Shown here: positions 1-13,800 of the stretch, piece by piece
How the letters are laid out: every line of letters begins with the position of its first letter
Position numbering within the stretch: position 1 is the stretch's first letter
Source: Phoronis australis
Taxonomy: Eukaryota > Phoronida > Phoronidae
DNA length: 64,000 nt
NCBI GenBank assembly: GCA_002633005.1
Contig: NMRA01000399.1
Coordinates: 26,481-90,480, forward strand
Direction of reading: 5' to 3'
The notes under the pieces: generated by a model
What the model was told of the DNA's origin: nothing
Database searches by the model: none
The model's input: the letters and a program-made list of their open reading frames with translations, nothing else
Made by a program: the position numbers and the translations under genes

Positions 1-1824
1 CGAGTTCTGAAAATAGGAAACAAGTATTTATACACAAGAACCATCAAATGTTATGAAAGTTGCTCTTGAAGATCAGGGCCGAGGAGTTATAATCTAAATT
101 CTGACATAACTAAGACACAAACTCAACCAATTGTCACATTATTAGGGAACAACTTTGCAAGTCGAAGTGTGCCATGCAATAAGTCACTTGTCTAGAGTAA
201 TTTCAGGGTCAGAGGTACGACCAGATTCCTCTTGCATCGGTATTCCCTGTTTCTCATAAGCAATAAGCACAGCTAACAACAAACTTCCATTTTGTCAAGG
301 CCAGTACGTAATGACGGATCACAACTTGTCAACGGACCACTTCTGCTGTAGATTTTTGTTTGCTCTCCATTGACAATGCGTGGAAATCTGCCAGCGGTCA
401 GCCATAGTGAACTTTACATCACTTATTCAAAATATCGTATCCTTGGACGTGACGACGTGTTTACCAAACATGCTTCAGGCTTGTGATGCGTTGCCAAGTT
501 GTCTACTTCAAGCAGAACACATGTATTAACAAAACTCTTTTCTCACAAGTACAATTCTTTTCTTACAACTTCACAAATCAAATCTCCCAAAATAGTAATA
601 AAGATGAGGATGCATGAAACATTTCTTTTCCCATTGAACCGCAGTTTCTTTCGCTCCAACACTGTTGAAATAATGGCAACACACAACAAAACGAAAGTAA
701 TCGCACAAAAAACGCTTCTCTGTAATGATGGCTAATTCTGTGAACTATTATGGCAGCAAAATTCTAATTACAAAATAGTTTAGCCACGTTACTAACAATC
801 GTGTTAGTTTCCCTTCATTCATTCTCGGTCATCAGGGGAGACTACTCTCGACGGTCATCAGGGGAGACTACTCTGACGATGAATTTGGCATGATGGAGAA
901 TTATGGGTAATTTGTCTGAATATGTTTGGCTTGAACTGTAATCGTGTCAAGAGAAAAATAGAGGTCGTGAGAAACTCACTGCATCAATGAGAAAATACCT
1001 AAATTTTAAAAGAGAACACCGGTGTGATATGAGAGATTGCATCAATATAGCCCATGTGATCTGTGAGAGAAGATTGCATCAATATAGGAACAGCGTAAAT
1101 ATTGTGTCACAAAAATTGAACAGGAATTCAAAGATAACGTCACAAATTTTTGACAAGCTGACACTATCATGATCTACCGATTCAAATATATCACCAAATT
1201 GGTACTTTTCTAATCACTTGAATTAAAAGTTTTCTTGATATTAAACGAAGCATCAGCACAGGATATCGAATTGTAGCAATACGTCTATGCTTAATTAAAA
1301 TTACTTCAGCATCACTCTCCTCAACAGACAATCATTCCTGCCCAATAGTCAAAACAGTCTTGCATGTAGAAAAATAACACTTCAAAGTACTTACAAAAAT
1401 CCATCGCCAACCATTAGTTTGCCTCCAAAAATAATGAAACGAAGCATATTTTTAAAGTAAGTTACACTGGAACAACAGTTACACGTCATTCACTTTAAGA
1501 TTTTGTGTTTGCAAGGTGAAATACGTGATTGCGGAAGAACGACAAAAGGGAACAAGACTTATACTACACGAAAAACATAAAATTGCTTGATGAACAAAAA
1601 CATACTTCAGACACTGATTTGTCACTAAGACACAGATGAGGAATTAGTTGACAATTGCCCTTAAACCACAGCTTGATCTATGCATCTTAACGGCACAAAT
1701 TTCTGTTCAGTAACATATATCTCCGCCCCCTCCACAGGCTCCACCCCTAATGCATGTTAGGTGACTCCCCTTGTACATGCCACGACCTATCTACACGCTA
1801 CACCCTGACACAAGCCACGCCCCT
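1..1824. other. 3' flank of CACYBP, no gene seen
   Basis: This stretch lies downstream of the CACYBP stop codon. It contains only short open frames without recognisable domains. A 26-bp direct duplication (units starting near 827 and 853, core TCATCAGGGGAGACTACTCT) and a short duplicated segment around 1025-1090 are the only structure noticed. The proximal part is presumably CACYBP 3' UTR; no canonical minus-strand AATAAA was spotted close to the stop. Confidence 0.5.
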
Positions 1825-4800
1825 CTACATGCCAGGCAGATCACTCATGCTCTTTTCACGTGACTCCGTCCACGCCTTGGCAATGGTTCTCTTCATCTCA
1901 TCATCTCCATCTTCATACATCTTCTTCATCATGTTCATCAGACTCTCCTGCGGATCTTGGCTTTCGTCGTATTTTGGCATTTTGCTTAAATGAACGTAAG
2001 TTTTGAACTAAGTTTTATAACAGCAACACAACTATGACGAAATGAGCATCAGGGCCCAGTTGCATAAAAGTTATACGTCGTATAGCAACAATGACATCGC
2101 ATTATCATGCGTCACGTTGTTATTGTTGAACAATGCACCTCATGTCAGCGGATAACTTTTGAAGCTTTATGCAACCCACCCTGGTCAGCATGACATGTGA
2201 CTGGCACATGACTGGCACACGAGCCCACTGATGGACAGTTCAGCTGGTGGATTCCACGTAAAGTGACTGAGAAACACTTCAATTATAAATTCATGTCTGA
2301 TTTTCGCACGGCATGAAAAGAATCTCAAAATCAAAAAGTAAATAGTCATGCCATCTCTTGAAAAGACAATTGAATCGATTGATTGCTCACATGAAATAAA
2401 TGATTAACTGACAGTTACAGCATTAAACATCAATTTTCCTTAATGTTTACCATTGTACAGTTGAGGTGCATGGCACAAATGTATTTTTTTTCTTTTGACA
2501 GGTGATTATACAGTAATAGTGCCCCAATACCCGCGACAAAAAACCACCTAAACTTACTCCTTGCTCTCTTTCGCATCAGCTTCTCGCTTTGTCACATAAG
2601 CCCAAGTCTTCACCTCTGATTTCTTCAACATAACCAACACACTATCGGCCTTCACCTTAAAGCAAGTTAAGCAGAATGCTTCAACAGTATAAAGTAAAGA
2701 CGGACATCGGTATAATATATTAAAATATTCCCTGCATTTAGAGCGGTATGCACTTTATCAAGGGTGTGACACAGACTGATAGATAGATATGTGACGCAGC
2801 ACAGAAGATGACATGGTGACGTACAACAAGAACAATATGGATCCTAACAAGCCACAGAGGGAGCATGCATGAAGAGACGAAGAATCTCAACAGAAAAAGG
2901 TGCCTAACGTATATTATTCACTGCACACTTGCAATGATATACCTACGTCCCTGTTTAGACCTCTGGCGTGGCTATAGAATGTGGCAATGAACTCAGCCTC
3001 GTACGTTCTCCGAGAGTTGATATAAGGCAATCGCCTTTAACTACTAACACATTAATGTCACTGATAGTGTGTCCCACAAGATTGAAATGATTCCCGGTGA
3101 GGACCACCTTATTGTTGTGCAGGATCATCTGTTTATGGCCGTTCATTCTCGTGCGTAATGGGTTACAAGTCTCCTCAAAATACAAAGCGCGAGGACAACA
3201 CATCTAATCAGATAAGCAGTACAGGCACTTGAGCATGTGAGCTTATTGCCGATTCCATACGAGACACCATCAAGGCCTGTAACAGACTCCTCTGATATAC
3301 GAGTGCAAGTCGAGCACCTCCGTTTCTCACATCTCACAGCAGGGACTCATCTAGGATTTGAAAATTGGGGGTCCAAATTCGTGAGACTGATGAGTCGTGC
3401 AAAGCGTAAATCTGAGGCACACAGCGCTGATGGAGGGGGGGGGGGAACCTGGGGCGCCCAGCGCTGATGGGGGGGAAGGTGGGGGTGAAGCTCCCCTCAC
3501 CCGCTGAGGAAAAAAATTGTTACATAAAAAAGGTCATTTCCTTGCATTTTATTTAGCACACTGTTTGCGTGTCTTTTTCTTGTTCAAAGGATGGCACATA
3601 GGGAAACTAAACAAAAATTAGGAGGTTTGTTCCATTCAGGATTTGTGTATATTGTCACTAGACTGCAAAAATCAAGATCTGTAAATATTTTTAGTAAGAT
3701 AATCTGTGTAGAGTTGCATGTTAGACAGATAATCCACAGCATGAGTACAGTACTCAATGTATCTTGAAACTCTCAAAATAGAAGTGTACTACTTTAATGC
3801 AGCTGAGAAACCATTTAAAATTATGAGAAGACAATGAAGTCGCATTCGAAAGGACCTGAAGAAATATATCCTAGAGTACTTGTCTACGTTTCATTACATC
3901 GCACAGTACTGCAATTCACGAGTCCACAAAAACAAGGCCATATCCTCAACAAATTCACAACTCAGTATCACCAGTGCTCAACACGGGCGAAAATCTCCGC
4001 TGGAAAATAGAAGTGACGGCGTATGTGCACTCGCACGTTTATACCAGGACTTAGCTTCGTAAAGGATCGTGACCAAAAAACGTCGAAACTCAGTGTTTGA
4101 ATTTGGCATTCGTATTTTTACGTTTCTAAATGTTTTTCCGAGCGCTTTACTCGTAAATTTCACGTTGTTTGGCTACGAGCGTCGCCAGTGGTCGCCGCGG
4201 ACATCGTAGTTGTTAACGTCTTCTGCATTGCATTATAAGTGGACGCTTTGTTGAATTGAAACTTACAAGGTCGAAAGTCAATCACAGTCTTTCATAGTAC
4301 GCTACAAGAAATTTATTCTTAAAAAGAACCATTCTTTTCTTGCAATTTAAGAGCCTGGTTCACGGCCGAGGTAACAGAAGCTGTGCACGTGACTGGCTGA
4401 CCAATTTTTTCCATACACGGCACGCAGTGCCACACACAGAGGATAAACTCGAATCGCCCAATAATCATGGAATTCAACAAAAAGTTGAACTATTTCGAGG
4501 CAATTTACTATCATGCTAAGTTAGTCATTGAATACGTAACCAACATTACACACCACATTTTTTTCTCGTAAAGTTTGCACTGCATTTTCGCGCATCAATA
4601 GAAGTAGTTCGGCTGTGCGGATTTTTTTGATAATTTTTCATTCATTCGTTCGACTTGCAACGGAACTATGCGAACAAATTAAGGAAGTTTGCGCCAAGTT
4701 TTATCTGGTTTGCATGTTCAACGACATTGATGGCATTTGTATGGCAGGTCAGTGCTACAATTTTGGCGGGTATCATTTTTTTCGAAGTGTATGTTCTCAG

Positions 4801-7800
4801 CTATTTCAAATTGGCTACTCCGCCGAATAAATCGAGTGCCGCTTCAACTTCCGCGTCGGCAACTAGCATTAGGGGTACGGCAAATCCTTTGAAGTTCGGG
4901 TGTGGGTTCTTTAATTTAAAAGATTAAGTGTCCATGTACGGTTAGTTAGCGCTGGATGCAATACTTCTCGACACTAGCCGTGCGGGGGATTACGTATGAA
5001 GTCACCTTGACGTCACAGAAAAGGAAGGTATTTCCCAAAGATGGCTGCCAGTATTTGCCGATCGTCATTGTGACATTTATAGTAAAAAGAGACGGCAAAA
5101 GTTTCTAATGTCGAGTTATTTCTTAATATTTAGCGAACTTAAACAATGAATTGTAGGTTTCAATAAAATTTATTAATAATAATCAAATGTTAAAATTCTT
5201 CATTTAGCCATCATTTTCACCGAGGTTGTCTTGGAACAGGCAGTCTTTTTTCCGTCTTGGCTGTGCCGTCCAAAGCCGTCATAGATAAATCCCTGTCTCA
5301 CAGAGCCCACCTGTAGGTGATCTGCATTTATAAACCTGATTGTAACTACAATTTTCCTCAGGATGCTGGCTATAGACGTGGCCTGCTGAGGAAAACATTA
5401 GTTAATTGCTCTTCGTCCGAGTTCATCAAAAATCATGTTCAGTCCTTTCGTCACAAGTTTGTATCCTGGTGTGAATCAACATGCTCTTATCTTGCCTATT
5501 CACCTGGTCCTTAAGGATCAGGAGTTGCTCCTTAGAGATAGATTGTACCTTGGATAGAGTGTCAGATACCAAACACAGTTCATAACCCCTTTCAACAAAC
5601 CTAGTGGACAACAGTCCACCTTCTCTACAGAAATCCTCATCGTCTGTGCATATGTGGAGATGGTGAACACCCTGACTGTAAATAATAGACAGCTTAAAAT
5701 GAGGGGTGGAACACTATATTAGTGATTCTTCATCATGAAGACATCACTACATTTTCAATTTTTTTTTTGAAAAAACTGACCTTGAACTTGCTTGTCTCTG
5801 GAATTATGGGATACATGAGATGTGAGACGCCGAGTCGATAATTCTTTCCATTTAGCTCACGAATAAGTAGATGAAAGGAGCTGGAAGAAATTGTGAAAGA
5901 CAATTTATTCACTATTAACACATCCAATGATATTTGACTTCATTGAGGGTTATCACACACATTGACAAAATGCAAGGAGTCAAAAGTCTCAAAACAACCA
6001 CCGGACTTAAGTGCAGGTTCCTGTGAAGCCTCCTTGGCCCTTCATTACAAGTTCACACAAACACGGCGACAGCACATCAGTATTTCCGTGTTAATTTCTT
6101 ATTTTTTGCTTATTACTTAGATTTGTCTTTCATTTTGTAATTATGTTTTTGTCTTGCTATCTGTTTGTTATTTACTGAGGGCCCCCATGGAATGCAGTGT
6201 GAACTGATGGGGCTACCCTCATTGTAACTATTTCATTAATAAATAATAAATAAACAACTATAAAGATGTTATAAACATACATTTGCCCATTAAAACACAG
6301 TTTGTATAACTTTCTCTTGTAATTGGCCTTAACTTGTAGCTCACTCAGATGATTTGTGAGCTGAAGAAGAATTAATAGTTTGGTTGTGCTCCGTGCAATA
6401 AACTCCAGATTCATAGTGATCGCTAAAGACACACCATGACAAGCTCAATCATCGAGCTTCATACAGAACAATAGACACATCACGACAAGCTCAATCATCG
6501 AGATTCATACAGAACAATAGACACATGATGACAAACTCAATCATCAAACTTCATACAATAAGAAACTGCCAGCTGTTACTAAGCCCAATAACTAACTTTA
6601 ATATGAGAATGGAGACCAGATTTATAGCAGTAACTGTACAACATTATAAGTTGTTTTTTTCACAGGAGGATTTACACTACTTATGACTAAATGTAACTGG
6701 AAAAAATTCTATAAATTGTTACAAAAAACAATCTTTGCCGAGTTAAGTCTAATAATTATGCAATAGAAATACCCAAGCTGTTGTTCATATACTACATGGA
6801 ACTTTGCATTACAGCTCAGCACACAAGGATAACAGACATCATTCAATTAACTGTTTTTACAATGGCTGACAAGCTCAGCATACCAGGATAAAAAATTAAT
6901 AAAGTTTGCACGGATACAACTGCATGAGTGAAAAACGCGAACCTGATCGTCTCTTTCTAAACAGCTTAACAGCATTTCATTTTTAAAACCTCGTTAATAA
7001 AGCCCATATTGAATACTAACCTTTGTGTAAACTCACACGTCACATTCTCTTGAGGCAACTTTCCGACTCCGTCAGCAGTCACATAGATCTTCATAAACTT
7101 ATCAGACTGATCCCATGCTGAATGTATGAAAAAAACATGAATGTATGACGAAACAACCGATAGGACACCTCAGAACTGTTTATAATGGTAAGACACAATT
7201 TATACAAGTACAATCATTGAACATCACAGAATAGCGGAGTTGCAACGCCGCCATATTGGAAATGGGTCAGAATGTTGCATTGTGGTTAAGCCGGTAAACA
7301 AGTACGTCGGCAAGCGTGGGGGCGAACCGGCCACAGGGAGGTTATACGCGTTGTGTGCCTGGCATGCAATAATACCAGTCAGCGAGATAAAAAATTTAGT
7401 AACTACCTGTTTCCCAAGGATCAAGAACTGCGTTAAACATGGGTCAGAGACATTAGTAGAGATGGTAGCAAAGGACGACTTCGTGAATTCTTTCCGACTT
7501 GGTAGCATAAAGTATGCAGCGCTCATTTTGAGGGCGGCAAGAAAACGTATCTTGACAACTGCCCAACAATATCTCCCTTCAAAGAAACAGTAACAAAATA
7601 CTCTACGGCGTTTGGTAGTGAAAAAAAATCTTGTTTTCGCTTGACCAGAACCAAGCCAACATGAGCAATTTTGAGGATAATGCCTCTGCACAATCACCTG
7701 TTCTGGGTCAACACACTTAACGTACGCTCACTATATGTATTACGCGCTAGGATAAAGCGTGCAGAATATTATTATTTACTTTCTACAAAATTGTGGTGCA

Positions 7801-10800
7801 TTGCTATCAAAATTCATTGTTAAATTACGATCATTTTTCATAAAATTGTGTTGGAAGTCCCAGGGTGAAATCTTGCCGACAAATGCGTAGCTGCCGGTCT
7901 CGCAATCGTCGATAGGGCTTGAATTCTTGAATAAGAATACAGCTTCGACTCAACAAATTACCTGAAATCCTCCTCAAGTTTTCCAAATAGCGTCTCTAAG
8001 ATTTTTAAATCCTTGTGGATTAACTGCAGATTAAGTCCAAATCTGCGCTAGATTGTAGCCCGCAACACGATAAAAATCTCTGGAGGAACACACGTTGTTG
8101 TCATGTAACGTTTGTTTTGAAGTTTGTATGCGTGTGTGTGACAGTAAGCGTGCGTGTGCTTGTCATCAGAGTTCATTTGCCAGAGTAATGTAATGACCTA
8201 GGTGTGCATTGTATCCAAAGAAATTAAGTCAAGCAGTCAAGCAGAGCGTGTTTTAATATTTAGTTTAGCACTTGCTGGCCTCATCTGCTAAAAAATGTTT
8301 GAGAATTTTTTCGGTAAGACCGAAATGTCATTCATTGAGTCGCCGGGTGAGTAGATGCTTGACGGTAGTGTAACAGCTATTTTCCGGAAGATTTGGGGTG
8401 CAAGGGTGCGAAGTGGGTCATTTTGACCTTAAAAACACCAATTACGATTAGTTAAATAATTTCTCTTCAAAAAATGCAAAAGTTTTTTACGGTATTAGAA
8501 ACTTTCGGAAATTAGTGTCAATATTTATTTGCCGATGCTTTGTTACCCGTTTCATGAATAGATAGTTCCCGACTAAATGTCTTCGATGACAGCCGGTACA
8601 TTATGCAGCTCGCGCTTCTTGGCCGCGTGCTAACACTGGTCGATTTTTTATTAGTCTTCGATTCACGGTTTTCACGTGTACAAAGAAGTTTGGATTCCTG
8701 TTGAGGCCGGAGAAGATCTTTAACTGAAAGAAACAATGCAAGGCCGCTGACAAGTACGCTGCATCTCTTTTCAAAGTCCACACCCGCGTACTGGGGCACA
8801 TCCCTCTCAAGAGCAGCAAAACTTCTGCGTTCTTTTTGAATCGCGACGTAAGTTTGAAGTGTATACGGACATAACGGTGAGGCTCGTGGTCTGCAAATTC
8901 AGGACTGTCGGATCTTTCAATTGATAAATTGGAGACGTTAGAACTGTAGGTAAGGGCATTTTTCGCATGTAGTTCATGGGCTGGGCGCTTACTTTAGCAA
9001 AGTCTGAAAACGCGTTGGGGCACTTGTTGGGGCATGGGCGCTTATTAGGGCGAATAGCGGCAGAATTGCATACAGCAGCATAGTTTAATGCACACAAATC
9101 ACACGTCATGCAAACCAATCGGCCATTCCATTTACCCTTATCAATCCCAATAGCCTTTGCGCACCCTAATTTCCGGACATGCGCAATCGTTAAATCGGTT
9201 CGGTTGCAACTCCGCTATTGCACAATGTGCGTGAAATCAAAACCCCGACATTTGCAGTCATGCGACATTTTGTAAGACAACAGCAATTTTTTACACACAA
9301 GAAGGAACGTCCATTGAATGTGTGATTTCATGGTTGAAATTATGAATTTTAAGTTACTCCGTGCATGTGACCAAAGATTTGCAACTTATGAATTCGACAA
9401 AACAAATTTTGAGAATGTTCAACAAGCCAAACATAAAACAGGGTTTTTGAAGACCAAAAAGTGACCACTAACAAATAGCTCTAGTGCCTGAAACTGATGT
9501 TCTATATTGTGGCTACCAATAACGCTACGCCATGTTCAAGTTGCATACTGTGGCTACCAATATTTTGTAAACTTCTTGGCATTCACAATACTGTTAAAGT
9601 TTTATGAAAAATGAAAAAAAAAACTTTAGAAATTATTCTTGTGCAAGATGTGACTTTACTGAAGCCTCGGCTGAAATGTGTGAGTTCGACAGTTTCTCTT
9701 GGATACTTTCAAACATCGACAGCATGTCCTTCACCCCATATTTAAAAGGTTATTTACAAGAAAAAGCTTCTAAACTTTAGACTGAATTAAGGTGATTGTC
9801 AACACACCATAGTTCTCAACATTGACCGTGTATGTCTTTGGTACCCTGACTTGAGAACCCTCAGTTTTGCTCGATGAGTTCGCCGATGGTTCAGACACTG
9901 GCGCTTCCTTCTCCTCTAAGGTCAGAATAGATGTCTGAAGCTTGCGCACCTCCATCGCTAGAATGTCTCGCACCTTCTCCCGTGTCGTTAGGCCCAACAG
10001 GCGTTTAAACTCTTCTAGGTCATACTTAAGCTGTAACAAGAGAATCTGAATGAGGTTCACAGATCAGAGGAGTGAGGTTCATAGAAGATCAGAGGAGTGA
10101 GGTTCACAGAAGATCAGAGGAGTGAGGTTCATAGAAGATCAGAGGAGTGAGGTTCAGTGACAGTTTTTCCTCAGCACGTGAGACGATAATGAGTACACCC
10201 CAGTACGCAGCAACAGCGTGGGATGTTGACTGACTCATAAGCAAAAGCATACGACGACCGAACTTATCACAACCGAGGTAGAACAATGACTGACTCGACT
10301 GCTCTCACAGTTGGACTATATGAAAACAAATTGGCGCGAAATTCTTGCCTCCCAAAACGTCACTTCCTGAGTAGATGACGAGTAATTAATTAAATTACGA
10401 AAAGCAGTAACTAAGTGAAAAATATGTTTGGGATAATCAACAAACCTTATTTTTGCTAAAAGCAGCTAAAACTGACATGAAAAAAGGTTGCCTTCGTCTT
10501 TAATGTCAAGGTCGCGAATGTGTGAACTTGGAATACACTAGGAAACTTATCAATTTCACTCAAATAATCATATTGATGTTGATAAAAATTTGCACAATAC
10601 TACAGCAAATTATATACTGGGGAACCCAATGGTCGTCCGCCTAAGCATAAAACCGACTTGCTGTTGTACTCACCGAATTATTCCACTTCAAAGTTATGAT
10701 CTGAATAGGATTCAATTTAACTCTCACAGATATACCGCATTCATCGATTCGGAAGTTTTCATTAATTTGTGCCGAGTTATTTCAAATGTGCACTGCCTTC

Positions 10801-13800
10801 GGCAGCCATTTTATTGTGACACCTAAGGTCGTCATATGCTGCCCCCTTTTGTAAAAACTGAGAAACATGCAGAAAAAGGCCAACGAAGCAATGAAAATTG
10901 CAACAGCCTGTTTTTATTGACATAAACTCGATTTGAAGCTTTGATGTTGAGCTCTGCACTGTGGTTTCCAATAAAAGCCAATTGGACAACATTTCAATGC
11001 AGTTTAATGGTGAATGTGTGAGGAAAAAATGTTAAGAACCCAGCGTATTGCATTTATCTGCGGATTTTTCTTTTGGCCTTCTAGATCCTACTAGTGCCTG
11101 GGACAAACAGATACATTGCATAAACAAACCCTGNGATCCATACAGAACAATAGACACATCACGACAAGCTCAATCGTCGAGCTTCATACAGAACAATAGA
11201 CACATCACGACAAGCTCAATCATCGAGATTCATATAGAACAATAGACACATAATGACAAACTCAATCATCAAACTTCATACAATAACAAACTGCCAGCTG
11301 TTACTAAGCCCAATAACTAACTTTAATATGAGAATGGAGACCAGATTTATAGCAGTAACTGTACAACATTACAAGTTGTTTTTTTCACAGGAGGATTTAC
11401 ACTACTTATGACTAAATGTAACTGGAAAAAATTCTATAAATTGTTACAAAAACAATCTTTGCCGAGTCAAGTCTAATAATTATGCAATAGAAATACCCAA
11501 GCTGTTGTTCATATATTACATGGAACTTTGCATTACAGCTCAGCACACAAGGATAACGGACATCATTCAATTAACTGTTTTTACAAGGGCTGACAAGCTC
11601 AGCATACCAGGATAAAAAAATTAATAAAGTTTGCATGGAGACAACTGCACGAGTGAAAAACGCGAACCTGATCGTCTCTTTCTAAACAGCATAACAGCAT
11701 TTCATTTTTAAAGCCTCGTTAATAAAGCCCATATTGAATACTAACCTTTGTGTAAACTCACACGTCACATTCTCTTGAGGCAACTTTCCGACTCCGTCAG
11801 CAGTCACATAGATCTTCATAAACTTACCAGACTGATCCCATGCTGAATGTATGAAAAAAACATGAATGTATGACGAAACAACCGATAGGACACCTCAGAA
11901 CTGTTTATTATGGTAAGACACAATTTATATAAGTACAATCATTGAACATCACAGAATTGCACAATGTGCGTGAAATCAAAACCCCGACATTTGCAGTCAT
12001 GCAACATTTTGTAAGACAACAGCAATTTTTCACACACAAGAAGAAACGTCCATTGAATGTGTGATTTCATGGTTGAAATTATGAATTTTAAGTTACTCCG
12101 TGCATGAGACCAAAGATTTGCAACTTATGATTTCGACAAAACAAATTTTGAGAATGGTCAACAAGCCAAACATAAAACAGGGTTTTTGAAGACCAAAAAG
12201 TGACCACTAACAAATAGCTCTAGTGCCTGAAACTGATGTTCTATATTGTGGCTACCAATAACGCTACGCCATGTTCAAGTTGTATACTGTGGCTACCAAT
12301 ATTTTGTAAACTTCTTGGCATTCACAATACTGTTAAAGGTTTATGAAAAATGAAAAAAAATTTAGAAATTATTTTTGTGCAAGATGTGACTTTACTGAAG
12401 CCTCAGCTGAAATGTGTGAGTTCGACAGTTTCTCTTGGATACTTTCAAACATCGACAGCATGTCCTTCACCCCATATTTAAAACGTTATTTACAAGAAAA
12501 AGCTTCTAAACTTTAGACTGGATTAAGGTGATTCTCAACACACACACCATAGTTCTCAACATTGACCGTGTATGTCTTTGGTACCCTGACTTGAGAACCC
12601 TCAGTTTTGCTCGGTGAGTTCGCCAATGGTTCAGACACTGGCGCTTCCTTCTCCTCTAAGGTCAGAATAGATGTCTGAAGCTTGCGCACCTCCATAGCTA
12701 GAATGTCTCGAACCTTCTCACGTGTCGTTAGGCCCAACAGGCGTTTAAACTCTTCTAGGTCATATTTAAGCTGTAACAAGAGAATCTGAATGAGGTTCAC
12801 AGATCAGAGGAGTGAGGTTCATAGAAGATCAGAGGAGTGAGGTTCACAGAAGATGAGAGAAATGAGGTTCACAGTTGATTAGAGAAGTGAGGTTCACAGT
12901 AAACCAGATGAGTGAGGTAAGGGATTCACATTTAGGAATGTGAGGCGGTACCCACTCAAGGCATGCTTTGAAATCCAATTTTGCAATCGGAGGAAACATG
13001 AACAAAGTGTATTAGAGCCACTGCGACTAGTAACTGAAATCTTGTGATTTATTGTACGTAGAAAAAATATGAAAAACACACTCGAGACTGAAATCTTACA
13101 TACTTCCGAGACTTATGCACCTGTAAAGTAGTGCACCTCTGTAATACTGCCATGTAACCAAAATACAAGTTATTTGATAACAGTAATAATGCATATAGAA
13201 TGTAGCAAATACTTGTAGTGTTACGGTTCACAATAGCTTTTTATTTGTGAAATTACTCATTTTGTTGAATAATAAAACATTTTGTGTTTGCCTTGAGGTG
13301 CAATAGTCAGGCTGATACAGAATTGACACACATAGCCACTAAACATTGACACACACAGCCACTAAACATTGACACACACAGTCACTAAACATTGACACAC
13401 ACAGTCACTAAACATTGACACACACAGTCACTAAACATTGACACACACAGCCACTAAACATTGACACACATAGCCACTAAACATTGGTTTGAAATTGCAC
13501 CAAAACTTTTGGTACTTACTAAATATAGTTTTCTTAAAACTGTTCTTCATCAATTTCTATCGGGGACTAGCACACGTGCCATTGTTTTATCTGTTTGTGA
13601 ACCATATCGATGTGAAATAAACCTTTACATACTTACTTACTGACGTGCATGAACTTGGAATCCTTCTTAAAGGTGAAGGCAACCTTTTTTCATATAACTT
13701 TTAGCAAAAATAAGGTTCGTTGATTATCCCAGACACATTTTTCACTTAATTACAGCTTTTCGTAATTTGATTAATTTTTCGTCCTCTACTCCGGAAGTGA

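Noticed and set aside
4655-4927. Plus-strand frame with a membrane-like stretch ([13 protein letters not shown]) in a CACYBP intron
   Set aside because: It has no ATG before the hydrophobic segment, a stop directly upstream, no recognised family, and no splice site in support. It would merit a protein search but not a gene call.
7224-7697. 157-codon minus-strand frame at the left end of the TIR transposon
   Set aside because: It overlaps a plus-strand frame, includes the TIR itself, shows no transposase signature and crosses the insertion boundary.
10787-10829. Minus-strand ATG encoding [10 protein letters not shown] as CACYBP exon 1
   Set aside because: It has no GT donor in phase 0 before its stop; the candidate at 16429-16446 fits phase, homology and gene neighbourhood better.
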